In this document: positions 7,078 to 15,210 of the stretch, piece by piece
Position numbering within the stretch: position 1 is the stretch's first letter
Layout: the number at the start of each line of letters is the position of its first letter
Source of the DNA: Ruminococcus sp.
GTDB lineage: Bacteria; Bacillota; Clostridia; Oscillospirales; Ruminococcaceae
Length of the DNA stretch: 48,719 nt
Direction: 5' to 3'
NCBI GenBank assembly: GCA_017934425.1
Contig: JAGBJO010000051.1
Coordinates: 1 to 48,719 of the forward strand
Translations under genes and position numbers: made by a program
Notes under the pieces: model-generated
The model's database searches: none
The model's input: the letters and a program-made list of their open reading frames with translations, nothing else
Told to the model about the DNA's origin: nothing

Positions 7078-8580
7078 TCACCCCATGACTGTGTTCACGA
7101 TGCCCTGGTAGAGGTAAGCAGATTCGCTGGCAAAGTCAAAGCCGTGGTCGCCAGGGTTGCGTATCTGCATTATTATGACGTAAGAACCGTCGTAGCTGCT
7201 GTAGTCTGACCAGGTGGAAGTGCCGTTGTCAGACTCTCTTTTGACGATGCCGGTTATGTAGAGAAAATCGCCTTCCCAAGTCTCAGCAGTACCGGTCTTA
7301 GCGTAGAACGAGCAGCCGCCGGGAGCGTAAACTCCGATATTTGCGCCAACTCCGCTCATGCCGTCCAGGAGGTTCTGGCGATAGTCTGCGGGAATGGAAG
7401 CGATCACCTGATTGGGCGCAGTACCTTCTTTCAGGACTTTTGTAGTGTCGTTTGTGTCCACAATGTTCTTGATAACGAAAGGTGTGACCATATCTCCGAA
7501 AACTGCTTCTCTGCCAAGGGCTGCCATGTAAATGGGGCAGGTGAGGACATAGGACTGACCGAACGCAGTACGGCGCAGGTCGTCATTGCAGTAGACCTCA
7601 ACGTTATTGTGGAGGTTTCCGAAGTCGCAGGGGATATCAGTGCCGAAGTGGAAGATGGTATCCAGGTCGCTTAGAACTTCCTCAGCACCTATCTGGTCAA
7701 ATGCTTTAGCAAAGAAAATATTGCTTGAATTTATGAAAGCGGAGTACAGCGAACGCTCCATAGGATAGCTGAAGTTAGTGTCGTGATCCCAGTTAACAAT
7801 GGAAGTGCCGTCGTAGTACCATGTACCGTCGTCGTAAACCGAGTAGATACCGTGTTTGTCGGAGATGACTTCGGACATAATCTTGAAGCAGGATCCTGGT
7901 TCAGCGTTCTGGAAAGCTTTATTGCCATAGTATCCCCAAGCCAGATCGTCGTCATGCTCCACGCTCTCATACAGGTCTGGGTCGTAGGAGGGAAAATTTA
8001 CCTGAGCCGCCAGCGAGCCGTCAGTACGCATAACTACGGCAGAACCGACTATGTTGCAATCCGCCATATAGGAATAAACGGCATTCTGGATATCCGCATC
8101 AAAAGTAAGCTGAATTGACTGACCCATTTTCTTTCCGTCAACATCGTCCGGATTGGGTTCAGTAAGCTGTTTTTCAAAGGTAAGGTCAAGGCCCTCGGAA
8201 AGTGTGTTGAGAACGTTAGCAAAAGCGACCTTATTTGTATCGTTGGTAAGGCGCTTTTCCTTGCCAGTCTCATCGACCTCGCTGTACATGAGTACATTTC
8301 CCTTGCAGTCCAGCAGTTTGCCTTTAGGCAGGGCAGTAGTTGTTACGGTAGTAGTGGTGGTTTCGGTGGTAGTAGTTGCAGCGGTAGTAACAGCATCGGA
8401 AGCGGTGATAATTGAGATTATATCGTCGCCAGCCTGTTCCCCTGACTGGGCATCGGTAGTATCAGCAACGCTTCCGGAAGCGGGAGTGTTTTCCACTTTC
8501 TCGATAGAATTTGTGCATGACTGCGCCGAAACAGTCAAAGACAAAGCCAAAGCCCAGGCTAAAGTTTTTTTGATACGCAT
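7078..8580 (-). CDS. Penicillin-binding transpeptidase-domain protein, lipoprotein-like
   Basis: 500-aa exported protein. An N-terminal signal ends at SAQSC (Cys22), an imperfect lipobox. A Thr-rich spacer follows (about residues 60-83), then a short region, then a transpeptidase domain with all three penicillin-binding motifs: S230-C-F-K233, S285-S-N287 and K428-T-G. The usual class B start (RG.I.DRNG) is reduced to PKGKLLDCKGN, and there is little room for a pedestal domain, so this is a compact class B-like PBP. It probably acts on peptidoglycan outside the membrane, either as a transpeptidase or as a beta-lactam sensor-like protein. It has its own promoter with an operator-like inverted repeat and is followed by a small membrane protein gene. 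Confidence 0.85.
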   Translation of the reverse strand: MRIKKTLAWALALSLTVSAQSCTNSIEKVENTPASGSVADTTDAQSGEQAGDDIISIITASDAVTTAATTTTETTTTTVTTTALPKGKLLDCKGNVLMYSEVDETGKEKRLTNDTNKVAFANVLNTLSEGLDLTFEKQLTEPNPDDVDGKKMGQSIQLTFDADIQNAVYSYMADCNIVGSAVVMRTDGSLAAQVNFPSYDPDLYESVEHDDDLAWGYYGNKAFQNAEPGSCFKIMSEVISDKHGIYSVYDDGTWYYDGTSIVNWDHDTNFSYPMERSLYSAFINSSNIFFAKAFDQIGAEEVLSDLDTIFHFGTDIPCDFGNLHNNVEVYCNDDLRRTAFGQSYVLTCPIYMAALGREAVFGDMVTPFVIKNIVDTNDTTKVLKEGTAPNQVIASIPADYRQNLLDGMSGVGANIGVYAPGGCSFYAKTGTAETWEGDFLYITGIVKRESDNGTSTWSDYSSYDGSYVIIMQIRNPGDHGFDFASESAYLYQGIVNTVMG

Positions 8581-8608
8581 TATGATCCGTCCTTCTATCC
8601 TTTATATC

Positions 8609-8635
8609 ATTAAAGTGACAAATTATTACTTTAAT
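8609..8635 (-). promoter_or_regulatory. Operator-like inverted repeat at transpeptidase promoter
   Basis: Perfect 8-bp arms ATTAAAGT (8609-8616) and ACTTTAAT (8628-8635), 11-base spacer. They sit immediately downstream of the -10, over the expected transcription start, where a dimeric repressor or an RNA hairpin at the transcript 5' end could act. Confidence 0.5.
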
Positions 8636-8638
8636 AAT

Positions 8639-8667
8639 ATTATACCGCAGTATTCTCCGTATGTCAA
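8639..8667 (-). promoter_or_regulatory. Promoter of transpeptidase operon
   Basis: Minus strand TTGACA (8667-8662), 17-base spacer, TATAAT (8644-8639): full consensus. Confidence 0.85.
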
Positions 8668-8709
8668 CATATTTCTTGCAAAGAATATGCAAAAAAGCCA
8701 CGATATAGG

Positions 8710-8741
8710 TAAAAAAACGGACAGGTACGACCACCTGTCCG
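8710..8741 (-). terminator. Terminator of glgA operon
   Basis: Stem CGGACAGGT (8718-8726) / ACCTGTCCG (8733-8741), perfect 9 bp with a 6-base loop. On the minus strand it is followed by a run of T. Confidence 0.9.
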
Positions 8742-8749
8742 CTGCTTGT

Positions 8750-9025
8750 TTATTCAGTTTTTCCGCCGGATTCGGTGTATCTTTCTTCAAGCCATTTTAC
8801 CAAAGCCTGAAAACCCTTGGCATTAAGGTCGAACTCTGCTTCGTTCTCGATCGTAGCTTTCATGGAACAAAGTCTGCCGTGCCAGGTCATGCATTTCAGT
8901 TTTTCGCCGTTAACTATTTTGAAGGAGAAATCGTCACGGCTGCCGGAGTAGTCGTTGCCGGCTTCAAAGTAGTACAGCTTAGGTATCTCGAATATACGTG
9001 AAACGCTTGTAGGACTAACTATCAC
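8750..9025 (-). CDS. Conserved-looking hypothetical protein
   Basis: 91-aa soluble protein that I cannot assign. It has alternating beta-like strands (IFEIPKLYYFEAG, FSFKIVNGEKLKCMTWHG), a Glu/Ala-rich segment and an amphipathic C-terminal helix (FQALVKWLEERY). The start is GTG at 9025, chosen because AGGAGGTG lies 7 bases upstream and the gene begins 2 bases after the HAD phosphatase stop. It is the third gene of a glgA-HAD-hypothetical operon that ends at a good terminator, so a carbohydrate-storage link is possible but unproven. Confidence 0.7.
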   Translation of the reverse strand: MIVSPTSVSRIFEIPKLYYFEAGNDYSGSRDDFSFKIVNGEKLKCMTWHGRLCSMKATIENEAEFDLNAKGFQALVKWLEERYTESGGKTE

Positions 9026-9027
9026 GC

Positions 9028-9696
9028 TTACACCTCCTCAAAGTAGGCTATAGCCTTTTCCAGGTCGCTATAGACACCGGAAAGCGTTGGCAGCATTTCC
9101 TCAGTTGGCTGGGTGAGGTCTGGTATCATGATGACCTGACAGCCTGCCCTGTAAGCGGACAGTACGCCGTTGGGGGAATCCTCGAAAGCGGCACATTCGT
9201 CGCAGGGGATACCAAGTTCATTGGCGGCGGTGATGTAAATATCCGGTTCGGGCTTGCCATTTGTTACCATATCGCCGCATATAACAGCATCGAAGTAATC
9301 AAGTGCATTTATACGGCGCAGGTAGTCTGTAGCCCTGTCACGGGCAGTGGCAGTTGCGACAGCGATGCTTTTCCCGGAATCTTTAAGGTAGGAGAGCAGC
9401 TCAAAAAGTCCTCTTTTAACCTCAAAGCCGTTCTGGTCGATGAAATCGTTCATCAGCTTTATTCGTCTGCTGCGCACTTCTTCAAAGGGGAATTCCTGTC
9501 CGAAACGTTCTTTCAGCCGTGGGACAGAGTATTTTCTGGAAAGGCTTCTTATGCCGAAAACGTCCTCGTCAGTCATATCGTAGCCGTATTCGGAAGCTGC
9601 CTGCCGCCAGAAGCGTACAAGCAGTTTTTCGGTGTCCAGCATAAGACCGTCCATGTCGAATATCGCACCACGGCAAATTTTTTTAACTGCCGGCAT
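9028..9696 (-). CDS. HAD-superfamily hydrolase, beta-phosphoglucomutase-like
   Basis: 222-aa HAD phosphatase/phosphomutase. Motif I is FDMDGLMLDTE (nucleophile Asp14, acid/base Asp16), motif II a Thr in VATAT, motif III the Lys in GKPEPDIY, motif IV ED in AFEDSPNG. The helical cap between motifs I and II is the type found in beta-phosphoglucomutases and related sugar-phosphate phosphatases. The gene overlaps the glgA stop by one base (TAATG), indicating coupled translation with glycogen synthase. A sugar phosphate of glycogen metabolism is therefore a reasonable substrate; specificity is inferred. Confidence 0.85.
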   Translation of the reverse strand: MPAVKKICRGAIFDMDGLMLDTEKLLVRFWRQAASEYGYDMTDEDVFGIRSLSRKYSVPRLKERFGQEFPFEEVRSRRIKLMNDFIDQNGFEVKRGLFELLSYLKDSGKSIAVATATARDRATDYLRRINALDYFDAVICGDMVTNGKPEPDIYITAANELGIPCDECAAFEDSPNGVLSAYRAGCQVIMIPDLTQPTEEMLPTLSGVYSDLEKAIAYFEEV

Positions 9697-11150
9697 TACC
9701 AGTTTATCATCCAGCTGTACATACCCTCATACTGGCGTGCAGAGCTGTTCCAGGAGAAGTCGGTCTTCATGCCACGGCAAACCATTTTGTCCCATTCGCC
9801 ACGGTGGTTGAAGTAAATGTGCTTAGCGTAGTTGATAACGCCCAGCATTTCCTCGCCGTTGTAGTTAGCGAAGGAGAAGCCAGTACCAGTGCCGTCGAAC
9901 TCGTTGTAGGGCTGAACTGTATCTTTCAGACCGCCAGTCTCACGAACGATCGGAACTGTACCATAGCGCAGGGAGATAAGCTGAGTAAGACCGCAGGGCT
10001 CAAAGAGTGAGGGCATGAGCATAGCGTCAGCAGCAGCGTAAAGCTTGTGAGCCAGCTTATCGGAGTAGAGTATATTAGCGGAGACTCTTTCAGGGTACTT
10101 CCACTGATAGTGCTTGAACATATTCTCATATCTCTGCTCACCAGTACCGATAACTACGAACTGAGTATTCTCATCGCAGATACGCTCGATAGCGTAATTT
10201 ACCAGGTCAAGACCCTTCTGGTCTGTCAGACGGGAGATAATAGCTATCATGAACTTGTCCTTGTCAACTGGCAGACCAAGTTCCTCCTGGAGGCGCATCT
10301 TATTCTCAGCCTTGTTAGCCTTGAAGTTATCAGCGTTGAAAGGCGCATAGATGTGCTTGTCGTTGCTGGGGTCGAATACCTTGTAGTCGATGCCGTTTAC
10401 GATACCACGCAGGGACGCACTTCTTGCCCTGAGCAGACCGTCAAGCTGTTCGCCGAAGAATGGGTACTTTATCTCCTCAGCGTATGTCTCGGAAACGGTG
10501 GTGATATAGTCAGCGTACACCAGACCGCCCTTTAACATATTAGCGCCCTTGTGGAATTCCAGTTTGTCGGAGGTGAACATATAGTCCGGCAGGGCGGTAT
10601 TGTACTTGAACGTGTCGATATCCCAAACTCCCTGGAATTTCAGGTTGTGGATAGTCATGATAGTCTTGGTTGTGCTGTAGAAAGGATTGGTAGCGAAAGT
10701 GGAGTGCATGAATACCGGAATGAGAGAGGACTGCCAGTCGTGACAGTGAATGATATCCGGGCGGAATCCAACTACAGGGAGGATAGCGAGGACAGCCTTG
10801 CAGAAGAAGGTAAAGCGCTCGATATCCCACTTCATATCAGAGGAATAGGGCTGGTCGCACTTGAAGTAGTACTCATTGTCAACGAAGTAGAACTTGATAC
10901 CATTGTATTCATACTCCATGATACCAACGTGAACGCCGTCTCTTCTGAAGCCATAGTCCATATAGAAGTGTGTAACGTACTTGAAATTGTCTCTGTACTT
11001 AGCAGGTATGCAGGTATAGTAGGGCATTATCACCCTTACGTCAAACTCATTTTTGTCGATATACTGCGGCAGAGCGCCAACAACGTCAGCCAGACCGCCT
11101 GTTTTTATAAAGGGAACGCATTCTGATGCAGCGAATAATATTGTTTTCAT
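9696..11150 (-). CDS. glgA: Glycogen synthase (ADP-glucose type, GT5)
   Basis: 484-aa GT5 glycogen synthase, transferring glucose from ADP-glucose to the growing alpha-1,4 chain. Near the N-terminus is KTGGLADVVGALP with the ADP-glucose-binding Lys16; later IHCHDWQ, TIHNLKFQG, NGIDYKVFDP, and the C-terminal domain with FEPCGLTQL and RETGGL. Length is typical (about 480). AAGGAGCTGG precedes ATG. No glgC/glgD/glgB lies in the window, so the storage pathway must be completed elsewhere. The leader has a small hairpin (GACCGC/GCGGTC, 11172-11189). Confidence 0.95.
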   Translation of the reverse strand: MKTILFAASECVPFIKTGGLADVVGALPQYIDKNEFDVRVIMPYYTCIPAKYRDNFKYVTHFYMDYGFRRDGVHVGIMEYEYNGIKFYFVDNEYYFKCDQPYSSDMKWDIERFTFFCKAVLAILPVVGFRPDIIHCHDWQSSLIPVFMHSTFATNPFYSTTKTIMTIHNLKFQGVWDIDTFKYNTALPDYMFTSDKLEFHKGANMLKGGLVYADYITTVSETYAEEIKYPFFGEQLDGLLRARSASLRGIVNGIDYKVFDPSNDKHIYAPFNADNFKANKAENKMRLQEELGLPVDKDKFMIAIISRLTDQKGLDLVNYAIERICDENTQFVVIGTGEQRYENMFKHYQWKYPERVSANILYSDKLAHKLYAAADAMLMPSLFEPCGLTQLISLRYGTVPIVRETGGLKDTVQPYNEFDGTGTGFSFANYNGEEMLGVINYAKHIYFNHRGEWDKMVCRGMKTDFSWNSSARQYEGMYSWMINW

Positions 11151-11206
11151 AACTCCAGCTCCTTTTCAAGCAGACCGCCGTAAGCGGTCAAAAAATTTCT
11201 CTTACT

Positions 11207-11235
11207 ATTATACACCAAAATTGAACTTTAGTCAA
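11207..11235 (-). promoter_or_regulatory. Promoter of glgA operon
   Basis: Minus strand TTGACT (11235-11230), 17-base spacer, TATAAT (11212-11207). Confidence 0.82.
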
Positions 11236-11295
11236 TAGAAAAATAGGAAAAATCCACAAGAACTATTTGCTTTATTAAATTCATAATGCATAATA

Positions 11296-11470
11296 TTAAT
11301 GCGTAATTCGTAATGCGTAATTAAGGTATCACCTCCGGCGATGAATAAAAATGTCCGGTTTAGTACTGATGTACCAGACCGGACGTTTTGTTTTAGTATG
11401 ATGTGCGGCGAAGAACTGCCGCATCAGTAAAGAGCAGAGCGCGATTACGCATTAAGCATTACGAATTATT
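11296..11470. repeat. Palindromic repeat element, TAATGCG family (copy 2)
   Basis: Outer arms TTAATGCGTAATTCG... (11296-11322) and its mirror (11443-11470) frame about 175 bp that contains a GGTATCACCTCCGGCGATGA segment also found, diverged, in copy 1. The right arm overlaps the purL stop codon (11466-11468). Two hairpins lie inside: a GTGCGGC/GCCGCAT stem (about 11403-11423) and the terminator at 11353-11384. The remainder of the 11151-11465 gap carries only the glgA promoter. Confidence 0.75.
11353..11384 (-). terminator. Terminator for purL (possibly bidirectional)
   Basis: GTCCGGT (11353-11359) pairs with ACCGGAC (11378-11384), with an inner GTAC pairing. On the minus strand ATTTTTATT follows; on the plus strand GTTTTGTTTT follows. 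It lies inside the repeat element, about 80 bases beyond the purL stop. Confidence 0.75.
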
Positions 11471-14400
11471 TAAAGTATGCTACGCCGCTCTCGAATATCT
11501 TCTGATCCTTGTTGCCGGGAGTATTCTTAGCGATGAAGCTGCCGATACGCTCGGAGTGACCCATCTTACCAAGTACTCTGCCGTCAGGAGAAGTGATACC
11601 CTCGATAGCCTCAACTGAGGTATTGGGGTTGTAGCGGATATCCATAGAAGGCTCGCCGTTCATATCCACATACTGTGTAGCGATCTGACCGTTTGCAGCA
11701 AGCTTCTGGATAAGGCTTGCAGGAGCAGTAAAGCGACCCTCGCCGTGTGAGATCGGGATAGTGTGGATATCGCCCACCTCTGTGCCGTACAGCCAGGGGC
11801 TCTTGTTGGAAGCGATGCGTGTATTTACCATCATGGACTGGTGGCGTGCGATAGTGTTGAATGTAAGTGTAGGTGAATCGTCGGTCATATCAACGATCTC
11901 GCCGTAAGGAACAAGACCCAGCTTGATAAGTGCCTGGAAGCCGTTGCAGATACCCAGCATCAGACCGTCACGGTTCTTCAGCAGTTCGTGAACAGCGTCC
12001 TTTATGCGGGGGTTGCGGAAGAATGCAGTAATGAACTTACCGCTTCCCTCAGGCTCGTCACCGCCGGAGAATCCGCCGGGGATCATGATGATCTGGCTCT
12101 CCTTGATGAGCTTCTCGAACTCGTTTACGCTGTCCTCGATATCGCCTGCGGACAGGTTTCTGATAACGAAAGTCTCAGCAGATGCGCCAGCTCTCTCGAA
12201 TGCTCTTGCGGTATCGTACTCGCAGTTTGTGCCAGGGAATACAGGAATAAGAACTCTGGGCTTTGCGAACTTCTCGGAGGAAACAAGCTTTTCAGTGTTC
12301 TTGAAACTGTATGTCTGGGGAGTATAGTCAACAGTCTTGATGCGGCAGGGGAATACAGGCTCAAGCTTGCTTTCCCATACTCTCTGGAGAGCGTCAAGGC
12401 TTACAGTGTAGTCGAATGTGCAAATTCTGTACTCAGGAACAGTCTTACCGATAACGTTCTCGTCGTCGGAAGCCTCGCCTGTGAGTTCGATGATGAATCC
12501 GCCGTAGCAGGGCTTGAATAACTGGTCAGCACTCAGGCGTGAAGTGAACTCGAAGCCTATCTTATTACCGAAGCACATCTTAGCGATACCCTCAGCAGCG
12601 CCGCCGTAGCCGAGAGTCCATACAGCAGCAGCACGACCTGCGGCGATGATCTCCTCAACCTTGTCGAATACAGCCTTAACGCTTGCGAATACAGGCAGAC
12701 CGTCCTCGTCGTACTCAGGAGTGAGGAATATTACCTTGTCGCCAGCCTTCTTGAACTCAGTTGATACAACCTTGTCAGCCTTGGCAGTAGATACAGCGAA
12801 GGATACCAGTGTAGGAGGAACGTCGATATTCTCAAAAGTACCGGACATTGAGTCCTTACCGCCGATAGAGCCGCAGCCCATTTCAAGCTGAGCCTTGAAA
12901 GCACCCAGCAGAGCAGCTAAAGGCTTGCCCCAGCGCTTAGGATCATTCTGTGTACGCTCGAAGTACTCCTGGAAAGTGAGCCAGCACTTCTTGTAAGTAC
13001 CGCCGGCAGCAACTACCTTAGCGATAGACTCAACAACAGCCAGCATAGCGCCGTGGTAAGGGCTTCTGGAAGATATATCAGGGTTATAGCCCCAGCCCAT
13101 GAGTGAGCAGGTATTAGTCTCGCCCTTGAGAACGGGGATCTTTGCAGCCATAGCCTGAGAAGGAGACATCTGGTATACGCCGCCGAAAGGCATCAGAACT
13201 GTGCCAGCGCCGATAGTGGAGTCGAACTTCTCGATAAGACCCTTCTGTGAACATACATTCAGGTTACCCATGAGAGCAGTCCATGCGTCAGCGTTGTCTA
13301 CAGCGCCGGTCTCATAAGCGAAGGAGGGCTTTTCAATAGTGATATCAGTGAACTTAGGAGCGCCGTTTGAGTTGAGGAACTCTCTTGAAAGGTCAACGAT
13401 GGTCTTGCCGTTCCAGTTCATTTTCAGACGAGGCTCAGCAACAACGTCAGCAACCAGAGTAGCCTCCAGGTTCTCCTTCTTAGCCTCAGCCATGAACTTC
13501 TCAACGTCCTCAGGAGCAACTACTACAGCCATTCTCTCCTGAGACTCGGAAATAGCGATCTCAGTGCCGTCCAGACCGTCGTACTTCTTGGGAACAGCGT
13601 TCAGGTCGATGACCAGACCGTCAGTCAGCTCACCGATAGCAACGGAAACACCGCCTGCGCCGAAGTCGTTGCAGCGCTTTATCAGCTTGGTAACTTCAGG
13701 GTTGCGGAAAAGTCTCTGGAGTTTTCTCTCCTCAGGGGGATTACCCTTCTGAACCTCAGCACCGCAGCTTTCCAGTGATTCGAGGGTATGAGACTTGGAA
13801 GAACCTGTAGCGCCGCCGCAGCCGTCACGACCGGTCTTTCCGCCCAGGAGGATAACAACGTCACCGGGAACAGGGCGCTCACGGCGGATATTCTCAGCGG
13901 GAGCAGCACCCAGAACAGCGCCTATCTCCATTCTCTTTGCAACATAGCCGGGGTGGTATACCTCAGCAACATGACCAGTAGCCAGACCGATCTGGTTACC
14001 GTAAGAGGAGTAACCGTTAGCAGCACCAACAGTGATCTTTCTCTGAGGCAGCTTGCCGGCGATAGTGTCCTCAACGGGAACGAGGGGGTTAGCTGCACCG
14101 GTAACACGCATAGCCTGGTAAACGTAGGAACGTCCTGACAGCGGGTCACGGATAGCGCCGCCCAGACAGGTAGCAGCACCGCCGAAAGGCTCGATCTCGG
14201 TGGGGTGGTTATGAGTCTCGTTCTTGAACATGAGGATATAGTCTTTGTCCTTGCCGTCAACGTCAACCTTGATCTTAACGGAGCAGGCATTGATCTCCTC
14301 GCTCTCGTCAAGGTCAGGCAGCTTGCCGTCAGCCTTGAGCTTCTTGGCAGCGAGAGTACCTAAGTCCATAAGAGTTACAGGGCGGTCATTTCTGCCCAGT

Positions 14401-15167
14401 GACTCACGAACGTCGATATACTCCTTGAAAGTTTCCCTGATGTAGGGAGTGTCGATATCAACGTGTTCAACGTTTGTAAGGAAAGTGGTGTGACGGCAGT
14501 GGTCAGACCAGTAAGTATCTATCATCTTGATCTCGGTGATAGTGGGGTCACGGCGCTCCTTCTGGAAATACTCCTGGCAGAAGCGGATATCGTCGTAATC
14601 CATAGCCAGACCCATGCTGTCAACGATATCATGAAGACCCTGCTCGTCCAGGGAGATGAAACCGTCGATAGTAGCAACGGTAGTGGGTATCTCATAATTT
14701 GTATCAAGGGAATCAACCTTAGCCAGTGAAGCCTCACGGCTCTCAACGGGGTTGATGATATAGGCTTTCAGGCGGTCGAACTCAGCATCGGTAATATTGC
14801 CTTCGACGATGTAAACTCTTGCGTTTCTTACACGGCATCTTTCGCCCTGACGGAGTATCTGGATACACTGCTCGCAGCTATCAGCTCTCTGGTCGAACTG
14901 ACCGGGGAGGTACTCAACAGCGAAAACTCTCTCGCCGTTTGTAAGCTTGGGGAGGTCGCTGTAGACCACATCAACAGCAGGCTCTGAGAATACAGTAGCA
15001 ATAGCTGCATTGAAATCCTCCTCGCTGAGGTGATCGGCATCATAGCGGTTGAGGATCCTCAGACCTGTAAGGTCGAGTCTGAGAGCGGTTTTAACGTCGC
15101 TCAGCACTGACTGGGCTTCAACAGCGAATTCAGGCTTTTTTTCGGCGTAGATTCTGAAAACGGACAT
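11466..15167 (-). CDS. purL: Phosphoribosylformylglycinamidine synthase, single-chain
   Basis: 1233-aa FGAM synthase, step 4 of purine synthesis (FGAR + Gln + ATP to FGAM). It is the long single-chain form: an N-terminal PurS-like domain, a linker, two tandem ATP-binding synthase halves (NETHNHPTEIEPFGGAAT; GGKDSMSGTF) and a C-terminal class I glutaminase with GTNCEYD, the nucleophile in GICNGFQ (Cys1074) and SHGEGRF. Its make-up matches the Firmicutes/Bacteroidetes long type rather than the separate purS/Q/L of Bacillus. AAAGGAG precedes the ATG. It starts 43 bases after mtaB, with no clear promoter between, so it may be cotranscribed. Its stop codon lies within a repeat element. Confidence 0.96.
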   Translation of the reverse strand: MSVFRIYAEKKPEFAVEAQSVLSDVKTALRLDLTGLRILNRYDADHLSEEDFNAAIATVFSEPAVDVVYSDLPKLTNGERVFAVEYLPGQFDQRADSCEQCIQILRQGERCRVRNARVYIVEGNITDAEFDRLKAYIINPVESREASLAKVDSLDTNYEIPTTVATIDGFISLDEQGLHDIVDSMGLAMDYDDIRFCQEYFQKERRDPTITEIKMIDTYWSDHCRHTTFLTNVEHVDIDTPYIRETFKEYIDVRESLGRNDRPVTLMDLGTLAAKKLKADGKLPDLDESEEINACSVKIKVDVDGKDKDYILMFKNETHNHPTEIEPFGGAATCLGGAIRDPLSGRSYVYQAMRVTGAANPLVPVEDTIAGKLPQRKITVGAANGYSSYGNQIGLATGHVAEVYHPGYVAKRMEIGAVLGAAPAENIRRERPVPGDVVILLGGKTGRDGCGGATGSSKSHTLESLESCGAEVQKGNPPEERKLQRLFRNPEVTKLIKRCNDFGAGGVSVAIGELTDGLVIDLNAVPKKYDGLDGTEIAISESQERMAVVVAPEDVEKFMAEAKKENLEATLVADVVAEPRLKMNWNGKTIVDLSREFLNSNGAPKFTDITIEKPSFAYETGAVDNADAWTALMGNLNVCSQKGLIEKFDSTIGAGTVLMPFGGVYQMSPSQAMAAKIPVLKGETNTCSLMGWGYNPDISSRSPYHGAMLAVVESIAKVVAAGGTYKKCWLTFQEYFERTQNDPKRWGKPLAALLGAFKAQLEMGCGSIGGKDSMSGTFENIDVPPTLVSFAVSTAKADKVVSTEFKKAGDKVIFLTPEYDEDGLPVFASVKAVFDKVEEIIAAGRAAAVWTLGYGGAAEGIAKMCFGNKIGFEFTSRLSADQLFKPCYGGFIIELTGEASDDENVIGKTVPEYRICTFDYTVSLDALQRVWESKLEPVFPCRIKTVDYTPQTYSFKNTEKLVSSEKFAKPRVLIPVFPGTNCEYDTARAFERAGASAETFVIRNLSAGDIEDSVNEFEKLIKESQIIMIPGGFSGGDEPEGSGKFITAFFRNPRIKDAVHELLKNRDGLMLGICNGFQALIKLGLVPYGEIVDMTDDSPTLTFNTIARHQSMMVNTRIASNKSPWLYGTEVGDIHTIPISHGEGRFTAPASLIQKLAANGQIATQYVDMNGEPSMDIRYNPNTSVEAIEGITSPDGRVLGKMGHSERIGSFIAKNTPGNKDQKIFESGVAYFK

Positions 15168-15210
15168 AAATTTTCTCCTTTCATAGTAACTGCCGTGAAT
15201 GAAAATGTTC

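Noticed and set aside
8153..9001. 282-codon plus-strand frame across the transpeptidase gene promoter
   Set aside because: Covers a consensus minus-strand promoter and terminator and parts of two real genes; no family resemblance.
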